Source of the DNA: Nitrospiria bacterium
Lineage (GTDB): Bacteria > Nitrospirota > UBA9217
Assembly: GCA_919902495.1 (NCBI GenBank)
Contig: CAKKRC010000074.1
Location: forward strand, 1 to 39,668
DNA length: 39,668 bases
Direction of reading: 5' to 3'
The notes beneath the pieces were generated by a model. The model was given only the letters and a program-made list of their open reading frames with translations, did no database searches and had not been told where the DNA came from. The position numbers and the translations under genes are program-made. Positions 9,135 through 17,164 of this stretch are shown one piece after another (the first letter of the stretch is position 1; each line of letters begins with the position of its first letter).

Positions 9135-9295
9135 TTGCTGATCGCGTATTTGCAGTTTGGATTACGAGACAATGAGGTCACGAAAATTATAAAAGTAGAC
9201 AGTAACGAGTGAATGGTCGCCAGGTTAAGGATTACGAAAAAACACAATGATTGATCACTCAATCATTAAATCACTATCGACCAAGGAGATTAGAA

Positions 9296-9991
9296 ATGCT
9301 TGAACAAATGCGGAAACATATGAACTGGATCATGTGGATCATTCTCATCCTCGTGATCGTGTCGTTCCTGTTCTTCGGGATCTATCCGACCAGCGATAGC
9401 CGGGGAGCGGCAGCGACGGTGAACGACGAGGTGGTCACCGCCGGAGAATTGAACCGGGCGTATCGAAACATGTACGAGACCTACCGTCAGATATTCAAGG
9501 ACCAGTTCAACGACTCCATGGCCAAAGGACTCCGCCGGCAGGCGCTCCAGGACCTGGTCCAGGCCCGTCTGCTGGTCCAGGAGGCGAAGCGGACCGGCCT
9601 TCGGGTGACCGATGAGGAGGTCCAGGCCGCCATCATGAGGACGCCGTCCTTCATGAACCAGGGGAAGTTCGACAAGATCGCCTATGAACGGTATCTTGAT
9701 TATGTCAATGTGAAACCCAGTGTCTTTGAAGAGACCCAGCGTGAACACATGCTGAAACAGAAGATCGAGCGGATCATCGAGGAAGGGGTGGACGTGCCGG
9801 AGGAGGAGCTCAGGGCGGCCTACGCGTCCCGGAATCCCAAGGCAAGGGCGGGGGACCTTGAGAAGAACAGGGAAAGCTTCCGGCAGACCCTCCTCTCCGA
9901 GAAGAGGCGGTCAGCCGTCGATGCCTTCGCACAGATGTTGTACGAGAAAGGCAAGGTCACCATGAACCAGGCGGAGATCGATTCTTTCTGA
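9296..9991 (+). CDS. SurA_N/PpiD-type periplasmic chaperone domain protein lacking the parvulin domain
   Basis: 231 residues. ATG 9296 is chosen because AAGGAG lies at 9283-9288 and the protein then opens as MLEQMRKHMNWIMWIILIL, one N-terminal membrane anchor (about 10-28). Residues about 35-165 match the SurA/PpiD N-terminal chaperone domain: VNDEVVTAGELNRAYR, QALQDLVQARLLVQEAK, RVTDEEVQAAI and FMNQGKFDKIAYERYL. The C-terminal swap helix (NRESFRQTLLSEKRRSAVDAF) is also present. The parvulin PPIase domain that normally sits between these parts is absent: PEEELRAAYASRNPKARAG runs directly into the last helix. It is expected to be an inner-membrane-anchored folding factor for exported proteins rather than an isomerase. 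A strong terminator follows. Confidence 0.82.
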   Translation: MLEQMRKHMNWIMWIILILVIVSFLFFGIYPTSDSRGAAATVNDEVVTAGELNRAYRNMYETYRQIFKDQFNDSMAKGLRRQALQDLVQARLLVQEAKRTGLRVTDEEVQAAIMRTPSFMNQGKFDKIAYERYLDYVNVKPSVFEETQREHMLKQKIERIIEEGVDVPEEELRAAYASRNPKARAGDLEKNRESFRQTLLSEKRRSAVDAFAQMLYEKGKVTMNQAEIDSF

Positions 9992-10045
9992 TGAATCCAG
10001 GAACGAGCGCATTCCCGTAGCTTGCTGCAGGGAATCTCAATACAC

Positions 10046-10085
10046 ACGGCACGGCCTGTCATTCAGGTCGTGCCGTTCATTTTTC
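10046..10085 (+). terminator. Rho-independent terminator after the SurA_N gene
   Basis: ACGGCACGGCCTG (10046-10058) pairs with CAGGTCGTGCCGT (10064-10076) around a five-base loop, giving about 13 pairs with one G-T mismatch, followed by TCATTTTTCCCC. It ends the upstream operon just before the converging dipeptidase gene. Confidence 0.8.
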
Positions 10086-10112
10086 CCCATCCCCACCGCT
10101 CACTACACACCG

Positions 10113-11507
10113 CTATTTCATGCTCCCCAGCTCCGCGAACAAATGGACCATGCTCCTGCAGGCGCTTTCCCAGTCTGCGATGACCAGGCTTTCATTCTCC
10201 GAGTGGGCCGCCGCATAGGGGTCGCCGACGCCGAAGAGCAGCGCGGGGACGCCTCCCAGGGTCTCGGTGATGGTCCGGACAAAGGGGATCGAGCCGCCGG
10301 CGCCGATGATCGCGGGCTTTCTGCCATAACCCTTTTCCAGCGCCTTCAGGCCGGCTTCGAAGACCGGGCCATCGGTGTCTGTCCGCCACCAGCGGGAAGG
10401 GGACTCGGGCGTTACGGTCACCTGTGTTCCCCAGGGTGCCCGTTCCCTCAGGTGGTCCGTCAAAAGCTCCAGCGTTCTGTGCGGGTCCATGTCCGGGACG
10501 ATGCGAACGCCGATCCGCGCCCAGGCAACGTCGTTGATGATATTTGCCGCCTGTTTCCTGCTGCTGGCCTCGATGGCGTTCACGGCGACGGAGGGACGGC
10601 GCCACATCTTCTCATAGACCGTTCCCGGACCGCCGGTGATGCTGACGCCGTCAAGTAGCTTGGACTGCTTCCGGTAGGCATCTTCATGAAAGGGCAGGCT
10701 GTCCAGGTGTTTCCTGTCACGGGGTGAAAGGGCTCTCACGGTGTCCAGCATGCCCGGGACCGCGGGAACGCCTTGATCATCGACCAGCGTCGCGAGGATC
10801 CTGGCCAGGGCCAGGACAGGATCGGGCAGGGGACCGCCCCAGGTACCCGAGTGAACGCTCGATGAGAGGGACCTAACCTCGACGGTGACCGTCACGATGC
10901 CGCGGAGCGAGGCCGTGAGAGACGGGACGCCGGTGTCGAAGTTCTCGCTGTCGGCGATGACCACCATATCCGCTGCGATGAGCTTGTGGTGGCTGGTGAG
11001 GAGTTTCTCCAGATTGGACGATCCGACCTCCTCTTCTCCCTCGATCAGGATCCTTACATTGACCGGCAGCCTGCCTGCGCCGCGCAGCCAGGAACTGAAC
11101 GCGGCGATATGCATCATTGCGCCGCCCTTGTCGTCTGCGGCGCCCCGGCCGAAGAGCCTTCCCTCCCGCACCGTCGGTTCGAAGGGCCGTGAATGCCAGA
11201 GTTCCTCGCGGCCGGCCGGCTGGACATCATAGTGGGCGTAGAGGAGCACGGTCGGTCTTCCCGGCGCCTCCAGCCACTGGCCGAACGCGGAAGGGTAGCC
11301 GGAACCTGTCTTGAGCAGCTGCACATCGTTGAATCCCTGTTTCCTGAGCAGTGCGGCAACGCTGTCCGCACAGGTCCTGACCGGCGCGGCATCGAATCCC
11401 GGAAAGCTTATGCTCGGAATGCGGACAAGGTCCATAAGGTCCTGCAGATGGTCCTTCGCATGCAGAGTGAAATGTTCAAGGGCTGCGGAACGATCTGATC
11501 CGGTCAT
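10113..11507 (-). CDS. M20-family metallopeptidase (dipeptidase / CNDP-like)
   Basis: 464 residues. The start at 11507 is preceded by AAAGGAGCA seven bases away; longer in-frame starts lack such a site. Zinc-binding and catalytic motifs of the M20 family are all visible: LLYAHYDVQPAG (His92, Asp94), GRGAADDKGG (Asp125/126) and EGEEEVGS (catalytic and metal Glu at about 158-160). A lid/dimerisation domain follows (SGTWGGPLPDPVLALA, VAVNAIEASS), then the distal metal His in PYAAAHSENESL. These are two-zinc cytoplasmic enzymes that hydrolyse dipeptides or related amides. No signal peptide is seen. It stands alone on the minus strand between plus-strand genes, so it is probably monocistronic. The exact substrate cannot be read from sequence. 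Confidence 0.92.
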   Translation of the reverse strand: MTGSDRSAALEHFTLHAKDHLQDLMDLVRIPSISFPGFDAAPVRTCADSVAALLRKQGFNDVQLLKTGSGYPSAFGQWLEAPGRPTVLLYAHYDVQPAGREELWHSRPFEPTVREGRLFGRGAADDKGGAMMHIAAFSSWLRGAGRLPVNVRILIEGEEEVGSSNLEKLLTSHHKLIAADMVVIADSENFDTGVPSLTASLRGIVTVTVEVRSLSSSVHSGTWGGPLPDPVLALARILATLVDDQGVPAVPGMLDTVRALSPRDRKHLDSLPFHEDAYRKQSKLLDGVSITGGPGTVYEKMWRRPSVAVNAIEASSRKQAANIINDVAWARIGVRIVPDMDPHRTLELLTDHLRERAPWGTQVTVTPESPSRWWRTDTDGPVFEAGLKALEKGYGRKPAIIGAGGSIPFVRTITETLGGVPALLFGVGDPYAAAHSENESLVIADWESACRSMVHLFAELGSMK

Positions 11508-11643
11508 GCGTGCTCCTTTGTCGGGAGGGAGGTAGAAATTGCGGCAGGTGCAATCGTGGTGCTGACCCAACTGTTGCCGGATATTATAGCCGCATCGTCG
11601 GTCATTATCAAGAGAACTGCCATGGAGAAAATAACCGTGTCTG

Positions 11644-11652
11644 TGATATACT
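11644..11652 (+). promoter_or_regulatory. possible extended -10 promoter for the BamE-like lipoprotein
   Basis: TGA directly followed by TATACT (11647-11652) forms an extended -10 element; no good -35 is visible. A transcript would start near 11659, about 50 bases before ATG 11710, which has AAGGAG at 11695-11700. Confidence 0.35.
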
Positions 11653-11709
11653 GTTATGCACCGGGAAACTGGATCGTGTATCTGTTGAATTGCAAAGGAG
11701 CGTTCTGTT

Positions 11710-12105
11710 ATGCTGCCGGTAAAGGAAGAACCGATGGTCTATGGGAAGATGATCAGAAAACTGGTCGTCATGTCAATTCTCTGCGCCCTGTTCATGGGTT
11801 GCGCTGCCATGGAGGCTCAGAAACGCCTGAAAGAATATGAAGGCTACTTTGAACCTCTGGTAGGCAACGCGCAGCAGGCCGACATCACCCGCAAATTCGG
11901 CGCCCCGCTCCGCAAGGACAGGATCGGGACCACGGAATTATGGTATTACCACATACCCTACAAAGACCCGAAGGGCGCGCAGGGAAGCAAAGGGTTTGAA
12001 GGCGGGTATGCCGTGGGGTCGGAAAGCGAGGTCTTCGACGACCTGACGGTCGAATTTGACGCGAAGGGGTATCTCAAGAGCTGGCGCGGGTATATCCAGC
12101 GATAG
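11710..12105 (+). CDS. BamE/SmpA-OmlA-like lipoprotein
   Basis: 131 residues with an AAGGAG site nine bases upstream. An N-terminal membrane-targeting segment ends in ALFMGCAAM, a slightly imperfect lipobox whose Cys would be lipidated. The mature part is short and has the BamE-type pattern: a helix (AEDITRKFGAP-like: QQADITRKFGAPLRKDRIG), then three strands with aromatic residues (TELWYYHIPY, DDLTVEFDAKGYLKSW). BamE-like proteins are outer-membrane lipoproteins that assist beta-barrel assembly or use the same fold for other envelope tasks. Without other bam genes nearby its role here is uncertain. The insert KDPKGAQGSKGFEGGYAVG between strands is longer than in BamE itself. Confidence 0.7.
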   Translation: MLPVKEEPMVYGKMIRKLVVMSILCALFMGCAAMEAQKRLKEYEGYFEPLVGNAQQADITRKFGAPLRKDRIGTTELWYYHIPYKDPKGAQGSKGFEGGYAVGSESEVFDDLTVEFDAKGYLKSWRGYIQR

Positions 12106-12112
12106 GCGCTGC

Positions 12113-12140
12113 TTGACGCGTCGGCGGGATGTGTTACACT
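12113..12140 (+). promoter_or_regulatory. sigma70-type promoter, placed for leaderless transcription
   Basis: TTGACG (12113-12118), a 16-base spacer, TACACT (12135-12140). The expected transcription start, about seven bases after the -10, falls on or next to the ATG at 12148. No Shine-Dalgarno is present, consistent with a leaderless mRNA. Confidence 0.6.
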
Positions 12141-12147
12141 TGTACCT

Positions 12148-13206
12148 ATGGAAAGAACGTTGACTGCATGGCCGGAATGGCTGGCAAAGCTTGATCCCGA
12201 GATGGGGACGATACTGGCTTCCCTCGATCGGCATCGCGACTGGCTGGCAGGCTTGTGTGCTGAAAGCCACGTTTATAAACGTCTCGTACTGGCGCAGGTC
12301 CGGCAATTCGAGGAGCTCGGCCAGAAATCGGGGGCCTACAAGCAGTATGTCGACGGGAAGAGGGCGAATTTTGATATTTTACAGAAGATGAAGGTGCCCC
12401 AGGCGCTGCTGCGGGCGATGACGTTCAATGTGAGCCAGCGGCATCATACCCTTGAAGCGTACCGGTACGCGAAGACGGTCACGTGTCAGAAATTAATGGA
12501 AGAAATACCCCTGACGATGGGATCGGGAGCGCTCTTTGCCGGATTCGCCGCAATGAAAACACTGTTCGAGAACCTCGGGGATATGACCCGGCTGATCAAC
12601 GCCTTGTCGGAAGCAACACCGGGCGGTGATGCTCACATGACAGGAGAGCGGTATGATGATATTCTCAACAAGGAACTGGCTTCGGGAATTGACTGGGTAA
12701 AGATATCAAAGATCGACCTCCGACAGGTCGATGATCTTCGTTCGGTCAGTTCGGCGCCGGACAGCAAACGTGACGATGAACGGATGGCCTTAAAGGCGGT
12801 CGCGTCGTTGGGAAAGCGTCTGAAGAGCGTTCCGGCGGCTTACGCGGTCCTGAACGAGTTCGGCAGTCCCCGTGTGGGAACCTTGTGGTTGGTGTACGAA
12901 GACTCGCAGAGCATGCAGGATGGGCACAAGACGCACTGGAACCGGCATAAGCTTGGCCCCGGATTCCCCCGCATCATGGTCGAACAGATGAAGCCGGTCA
13001 TCGTGCAGCTTTTCGCTGTATTGAATGATGCCGTGGAACTATTGAAGGTCCTTGATAAGGAATTGATGGATCTGGACGCCAAGATCGCCGGCGTTACGCG
13101 CGACGAGATCCGGACATGGCTTTGGAAGTTCCCCGACATATTCGACAAACATGAGGACTGCCCCTGCGGAAGCGACAAACGGGTGAAATATTGCTGCGGA
13201 CAGTGA
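12148..13206 (+). CDS. SEC-C motif protein of unknown function
   Basis: 352 residues. The only recognisable element is the C-terminal zinc-binding SEC-C motif CPCGSDKRVKYCCG (the last 16 residues), with the CxC...CC ligand pattern found at the end of SecA and of many cytoplasmic proteins. The remaining 335 residues are mostly helical and match nothing I know. No signal peptide or membrane segment is seen. The start lacks a ribosome-binding site but sits at the predicted +1 of a good promoter. It is probably a single-gene unit, with about 108 bases before the next kinase gene. Confidence 0.8.
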   Translation: MERTLTAWPEWLAKLDPEMGTILASLDRHRDWLAGLCAESHVYKRLVLAQVRQFEELGQKSGAYKQYVDGKRANFDILQKMKVPQALLRAMTFNVSQRHHTLEAYRYAKTVTCQKLMEEIPLTMGSGALFAGFAAMKTLFENLGDMTRLINALSEATPGGDAHMTGERYDDILNKELASGIDWVKISKIDLRQVDDLRSVSSAPDSKRDDERMALKAVASLGKRLKSVPAAYAVLNEFGSPRVGTLWLVYEDSQSMQDGHKTHWNRHKLGPGFPRIMVEQMKPVIVQLFAVLNDAVELLKVLDKELMDLDAKIAGVTRDEIRTWLWKFPDIFDKHEDCPCGSDKRVKYCCGQ

Positions 13207-13314
13207 CGCCCGCGCCGATCATGGAGAGGCCTGACCACGTGAGATTGAAGGTAAACACGTGCAGGAATCAACTGCGCTTCCTTTTTGTATTAAACGTCGC
13301 ACTCCTTTGCAGCG

Positions 13315-14355
13315 ATGCCAATGCCTGACCATCATCTTATAACGAAGATCAAGGTGACGCTACTTATGGTGCTCATGGCCGGGGTCTGGTGCGTTCTCGG
13401 AATGGTCTATTTCGACCGTTTTCCGGGTCCAGCCGGCAGGCTTGAGCTGGTGCTCATGCCATGGAAGGAGCCTTTGCCCCGGCAGGCCAATCTGGATCAG
13501 CGTCTTATGATCATGCAACAGCAGCTCGACGCGTCAGCCCGGGTCTCTTCTTACGCCTTCGCTGTCTTGGTGGCATCCTTCTCCGCCCTTACCGTCTATC
13601 TTTCGATCATTTATCAGCAAAAACAGCGCAGGTCGCAGGAGAACATGCTGCTTACGCTGAAGAACCAGGAGATCGTGCGCCGCAACGAGTTCATTCGTTA
13701 CATCTCAGCAACGATCGGACATGAGTTCAAGAACAACCTCGGCCGCATCAAGCGCAGGATCGAACTGTTGCAGGAGGTCCCCCCCGAGGCAAAGAAACGG
13801 ATAGACGACAACCTGGACAAATTATTTGCCGATATCGAGATCTTCAAAAAGATAGCGGACGAGCGAGAAGCAGGCATCGTTGAATTCGTCCATATGAACC
13901 TCAAAGAGATGCTGCACGCTCTTGCCCTCCAATACGGCGATCTGGCGGAAATCCATATCCACGAGAGGGCTTCCCTGCCCGCGATCTATGCTTCTCCGTC
14001 GCTCGTACGGACCGTATTCGAGAATGTGTTTGACAATGCCGTCAAGTATAAAAAGCCTGAACAGGCCCGCGCGAGCATAGAGGTGTCCTGTGCGAGGGAC
14101 CAGGACGGAAGCCGTCGTTATGCGACCATCTCCATACGGGACGAAGGCGCCGGCATGGACGAACAGCAGGCAGACCGGTGTTTTTACAAAGGGAGGGGTT
14201 CCGGCGAAAACTGGGGGCAGGGGCTGTATTTCGCCAAATATGTTGTCGGACTGCATGCCGGGAAGATCAAGGTCGGGAAAGAACATACAGCACCAGGGAA
14301 AGGGGCCGAGATCATCATCAGTCTGCCTTTTGTCGAGGAGTCGCAGGATGTATAA
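13315..14355 (+). CDS. membrane sensor histidine kinase
   Basis: 346 residues with two membrane segments (about 12-33 and 80-100) bracketing a short periplasmic loop of about 45 residues. The H-box is atypical: SATIGHEFKNNLGRIKRRIELL with His136. The ATPase part has an N-box (VFENVFDNAVKYKK, about 234-247), a G1 box (RDEGAGMD, about 275-282) and a G2 box (GENWGQGLYFAKYVV, about 297-311). It would autophosphorylate and pass phosphate to the overlapping receiver protein. The small periplasmic loop suggests sensing in or near the membrane. An alternative start at 13321 is equally possible; no clear ribosome-binding site is seen. It overlaps the next gene by eight bases, implying translational coupling. 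Confidence 0.88.
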   Translation: MPMPDHHLITKIKVTLLMVLMAGVWCVLGMVYFDRFPGPAGRLELVLMPWKEPLPRQANLDQRLMIMQQQLDASARVSSYAFAVLVASFSALTVYLSIIYQQKQRRSQENMLLTLKNQEIVRRNEFIRYISATIGHEFKNNLGRIKRRIELLQEVPPEAKKRIDDNLDKLFADIEIFKKIADEREAGIVEFVHMNLKEMLHALALQYGDLAEIHIHERASLPAIYASPSLVRTVFENVFDNAVKYKKPEQARASIEVSCARDQDGSRRYATISIRDEGAGMDEQQADRCFYKGRGSGENWGQGLYFAKYVVGLHAGKIKVGKEHTAPGKGAEIIISLPFVEESQDV

Positions 14356-15238
14356 GGTGCTGATCGCCGACGACGACCACGAGGACCGGGAGCTTCTGAA
14401 GCTCGAGATCCAGCGGGCCCTGCAGGGAGCTGGCCCCGAGCTCCGCTTTCGTGAGGCGGGAAGCATTCGAGAGGCGGTCAAGCTGCTGGAAACGCATGTC
14501 TTCGACCTCATGACGCTCGATATCGAGTTTGACCGGATGACCGAGGGGGTCGATATACTCCCTCAGGTGTTCGAGACCTGTCCGACATTGAACATTATCG
14601 TCGTGAGCGGCAAGCTTGACAAGAGCGAGGTATCGGAACGGCTGTTCCGATTCACGAAGGATAATGTGCTCAAGGGCAAACGCTGGGCAAGGCACTTCGA
14701 TGTGCTTGACAAGAAAGATGACAAGAGCGAGGCAATTCTCCGGGCATATGAATATGCACGCAGACAGCAGGAGGGAGGGGACAGCGTACGGGAACTCTTT
14801 CTCCTCGCCGAATCCTATCTTGAAAAGAACATGATCGACAAATGCCTGGATATCTATCAAAAGATCCAGCGCCTGGCGCCACACGAAACGGAATCAACGG
14901 AGAACATACGGATCATCAAAGGAGAAGTATCAGCTCAACAGGCATACGAATATCATCGTTCGGGCGAACAGGTCGTCGCGGCGTTATTGCTGGGATACTA
15001 TCTTGAAAACCGCCTGAAGCGGTTCCTCGAAACGGTGTTCGGAAGGGCTTTTGCGGTCCTGGCTGAGGGGCTGAAGGAATTGCACATGACCCAGCGCATC
15101 AGCCGAACTAAATCAGACCTGTTCAGCGATCTGCTCGGCTTGCGGAACAAGGCGATCCATCAACCCGCGTCCGTGTCCGAGGAAGATTTCAAGTCGGCGA
15201 TCCGGAAAATGGAGCTGCTGGAGGAGGCGAATCTATGA
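14348..15238 (+). CDS. response regulator: receiver domain fused to an HEPN-like helical domain
   Basis: 296 residues from ATG 14348, which overlaps the kinase stop. The receiver spans residues 1-125: acidic pocket DDD at 8-10, phospho-acceptor Asp58 in LMTLDIEFD, and a switch Ser in IIVVSGK. It is followed not by a DNA-binding domain but by helical segments (about 145-210) that may be TPR-like, then a C-terminal bundle (about 205-296) with RNKAIH at 266-271. That matches the RNxxxH motif of HEPN domains and sits in the expected helix-end context (LFSDLLGLRNKAIHQPASVS). HEPN domains are often RNases or nucleotide-binding modules. Output through RNA cleavage or protein contact is inference. 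The partner kinase is directly upstream. Confidence 0.75.
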   Translation: MYKVLIADDDHEDRELLKLEIQRALQGAGPELRFREAGSIREAVKLLETHVFDLMTLDIEFDRMTEGVDILPQVFETCPTLNIIVVSGKLDKSEVSERLFRFTKDNVLKGKRWARHFDVLDKKDDKSEAILRAYEYARRQQEGGDSVRELFLLAESYLEKNMIDKCLDIYQKIQRLAPHETESTENIRIIKGEVSAQQAYEYHRSGEQVVAALLLGYYLENRLKRFLETVFGRAFAVLAEGLKELHMTQRISRTKSDLFSDLLGLRNKAIHQPASVSEEDFKSAIRKMELLEEANL

Positions 15239-15888
15239 CCATGAAAAGCAGATCATGGCGAAGCCGCGTTCCGCCGGCAGGTCCGGTCATCAGCGTTCTG
15301 CTGGTCGGTCTCGTCCTCCTGAGCGCGCTGCTGTATTACCGATCCGTTAAGATCCAGCGCTTCCTGGAACCTGCGTTGGCACTGTCGCAGCCCCGCAATG
15401 AGTACGCTAAACGCATCGCGAGGATCTTTGAAGACGTATTCGGATCACGGGACGTAGAAGGGATCCGGATCAAGGCGGGCATGATCATCGTCAACAGGTC
15501 CCTGCTGTTGACGAAAAAGGGGACCCTGACCCCCACAGGCCAGAAGTTGTTCAAGAAATTAGCACGCTTCTTCCTGACGCTCCTTCTGGACGAGCGGATG
15601 CGATCGGAGATAAACCATATATTGATAATTGCCCGCTTTCCGAACGACGGAATGAAGATCGGGACGCTTACCGAACGGATGGACGTTCAGCTCACCGCCG
15701 GTTTTGTCCAAGAAACGCTGCTCCGAACGGAACCTGAGCTCGCCAGATCGTTCGCCCCCTATTTCTCGTCCGGCGCTCAAGCGATGAATCCGCAGGAAGG
15801 GAGCGCGGAAAGGATAGATTTCCTCATCGTCCCCTCGGAATATCTGCACATCGAAGTACTTGAGAAATTGGAAAAGTATACCAACTGA
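15235..15888 (+). CDS. membrane-anchored protein with a degenerate OmpA/MotB-like domain
   Basis: 217 residues. Its ATG overlaps the upstream TGA (ATGA), so it belongs to the same operon as the kinase and receiver genes. One membrane segment lies at about 18-36. The periplasmic part has the order of an OmpA/MotB peptidoglycan-binding domain: LTPTGQKLFKKLARFFLTLL, then a strand NHILIIARFPNDG at the place of 'EGHTD', then TERMDVQLTAGFVQETLL at the place of 'LSxxRAxxV', and AERIDFLIVP at the place of 'NRRVEI'. Key peptidoglycan-contact residues are replaced, so binding may be lost. This family assignment is a pattern-level inference. The protein may be the structural or sensory partner of the two-component pair. 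Confidence 0.6.
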   Translation: MTMKSRSWRSRVPPAGPVISVLLVGLVLLSALLYYRSVKIQRFLEPALALSQPRNEYAKRIARIFEDVFGSRDVEGIRIKAGMIIVNRSLLLTKKGTLTPTGQKLFKKLARFFLTLLLDERMRSEINHILIIARFPNDGMKIGTLTERMDVQLTAGFVQETLLRTEPELARSFAPYFSSGAQAMNPQEGSAERIDFLIVPSEYLHIEVLEKLEKYTN

Positions 15889-16560
15889 CCTGCTGTATCG
15901 GCTCACTACTGGTTGGTTTGCGATATTGTCCGCAAGGCCGAATGACGATCCGTGCTCATCCATCTGACGGACGACCATGCGAGCTTTTGCACAACTATGC
16001 CGGTGAACGGGAGAGTAGGAAGCGTGATGTTGATCGTCCCACGACCGGTATCCGGCTCCTGCTTGTAGCGGATAGTACCCCTCCTGAACAGCTCATCGCG
16101 CCATTACCCTGTCACCAAGGTCTCCGTACCGCAGTATTTCCGGCTGGGATCCCTGAGTTAAAACGAACCATGGCGCGTGATCCCGGATACGATTCCTGAT
16201 CGGTCAGGGCCGGACGCATCGTTCTTGAACCCTTTCGTGCCGGTTGCATTACTGACCGGGCAATTGCTGACCGCTATCGCTTGAACATGGGTTTGCGGCA
16301 GATCGTTCTTATGGTGCAAGGCGACCGAAACGACCGCAATCGCCGTTGCGTCGCTGGTCCTTCTTACCGCCGTATGTATTCGCAAGAGCCTCAACGAGTA
16401 CCCGGTGCAGCATTTCCGGTTGAAGTGCTTGCACGATGGTGAAAGAACGAAATATCTGTTCCTGAAATCGATCAAAGACCGGGATGCCGGTGTATTCCCT
16501 ATTTCAGGTTAAATAACGGCCGCATGAAACATTCTGCAGGTAATTGAGTGGATGTCAGCA

Positions 16561-16591
16561 GGTCAAATTTCCTACCATTGGTCTTTTGACC
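16561..16591. promoter_or_regulatory. inverted repeat GGTCAAA...TTTGACC, possible operator
   Basis: GGTCAAA (16561-16567) and TTTGACC (16585-16591) are perfect inverse copies separated by 17 bases. The right half overlaps a possible -35 (TTGACC, 16586-16591) for a -10 TACAAT at 16611-16616, although the 19-base spacing is long. It lies upstream of the small Cys-rich ORF at 16734 and could be a regulator-binding site. Confidence 0.3.
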
Positions 16592-16733
16592 AGTCAGCGA
16601 AATAGTAGCTTACAATAGCAATGCGGGTAATCTATCGATAATACAGCAAAATATTCTACTATAGCGAACGGCACAGGGATTGCTTAGCAGGTAGATAGGG
16701 ATTAGATAGGGGCCTGTTGCAAGGGAGGCGATC

Positions 16734-16940
16734 ATGAATAATCTGCACAATAATGCACCTTCGGGTCGGCTGCCGACACGAACAAGAGATACGCATGTCA
16801 GCATTTACTGCCGAATGTTCAGAGATGTTGTTCCGATCTGTGTATGCACGATGAGGAAAAAGGAATTGAGTACCTTTGGGTGGCAATCGTGCAATGGATG
16901 CGCAATCGGTCTGCTGCAGCATTCGGTCGATCGTCACTAG
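16734..16940 (+). CDS. candidate 68-residue Cys-rich small protein
   Basis: ATG 16734 follows a strong AAGGGAGG site six bases away, which is unusual in this otherwise gene-poor stretch. The peptide has five cysteines: Cys26, Cys36, Cys38, Cys53 and Cys56, in SIYCRMFRDVVPICVC and SCNGCAIG. The spacing would allow a zinc or iron-sulfur site. It has no signal peptide or membrane segment and is basic at the N-terminus. I recognise no family. It could be a real small metalloprotein or a remnant of a larger gene. Confidence 0.4.
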   Translation: MNNLHNNAPSGRLPTRTRDTHVSIYCRMFRDVVPICVCTMRKKELSTFGWQSCNGCAIGLLQHSVDRH

Positions 16941-17164
16941 GAACATGCTCTGACGACGCGATCTCTGCTGAGAGGCTCGGCAATCTGTTCTTCTTTAAGG
17001 CGAGCACAGTTCGCACAGGGCGGGAAGGACAGCGGGCGACCTCGTTTGCGACCGACTGAAGCGCCGTGAATCGATAAGGAAACCCACCTTGCCATGTGCG
17101 GCAGGCAATTCTGATCATCAAACCCTAAGTCAGAAATCAGCGCAACTTCTTCTTGTAGGACACG

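Larger units (their letters stand above)
15889..17164. other. 1.28-kb gene-poor stretch, possibly decayed coding DNA
   Basis: No long ORF with coding character covers this interval. Around 15,990-16,200 a short frame reads RLLLVADSTPPEQLIAPL, reminiscent of the start of a receiver domain but soon stopped. Around 16,280-16,510 a 68-codon frame without a start codon has a membrane-like stretch (AIAVASLVLLTAVCI) and ends at TAA near 16,512. Both look like remnants of signalling genes. The only ORF with a good ribosome-binding site is at 16734. An inverted repeat GGTCAAA/TTTGACC lies at 16561-16591. Confidence 0.5.

Noticed and set aside
8443-9145. CRISPR-like appearance of the TCAGCGGTCAGC tracts
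   Set aside because: Units are 7-8 bases, degenerate and without regular unique spacers; no cas genes are present.
10143-10658. 171-codon plus-strand ORF opposite the dipeptidase
   Set aside because: The minus-strand frame has the complete M20 motif set; the plus-strand frame is a shadow.
14090-14347. 86-codon N-terminal extension of the receiver-HEPN protein
   Set aside because: It lies entirely within the kinase gene in another frame; ATG 14348 gives a canonical receiver start.
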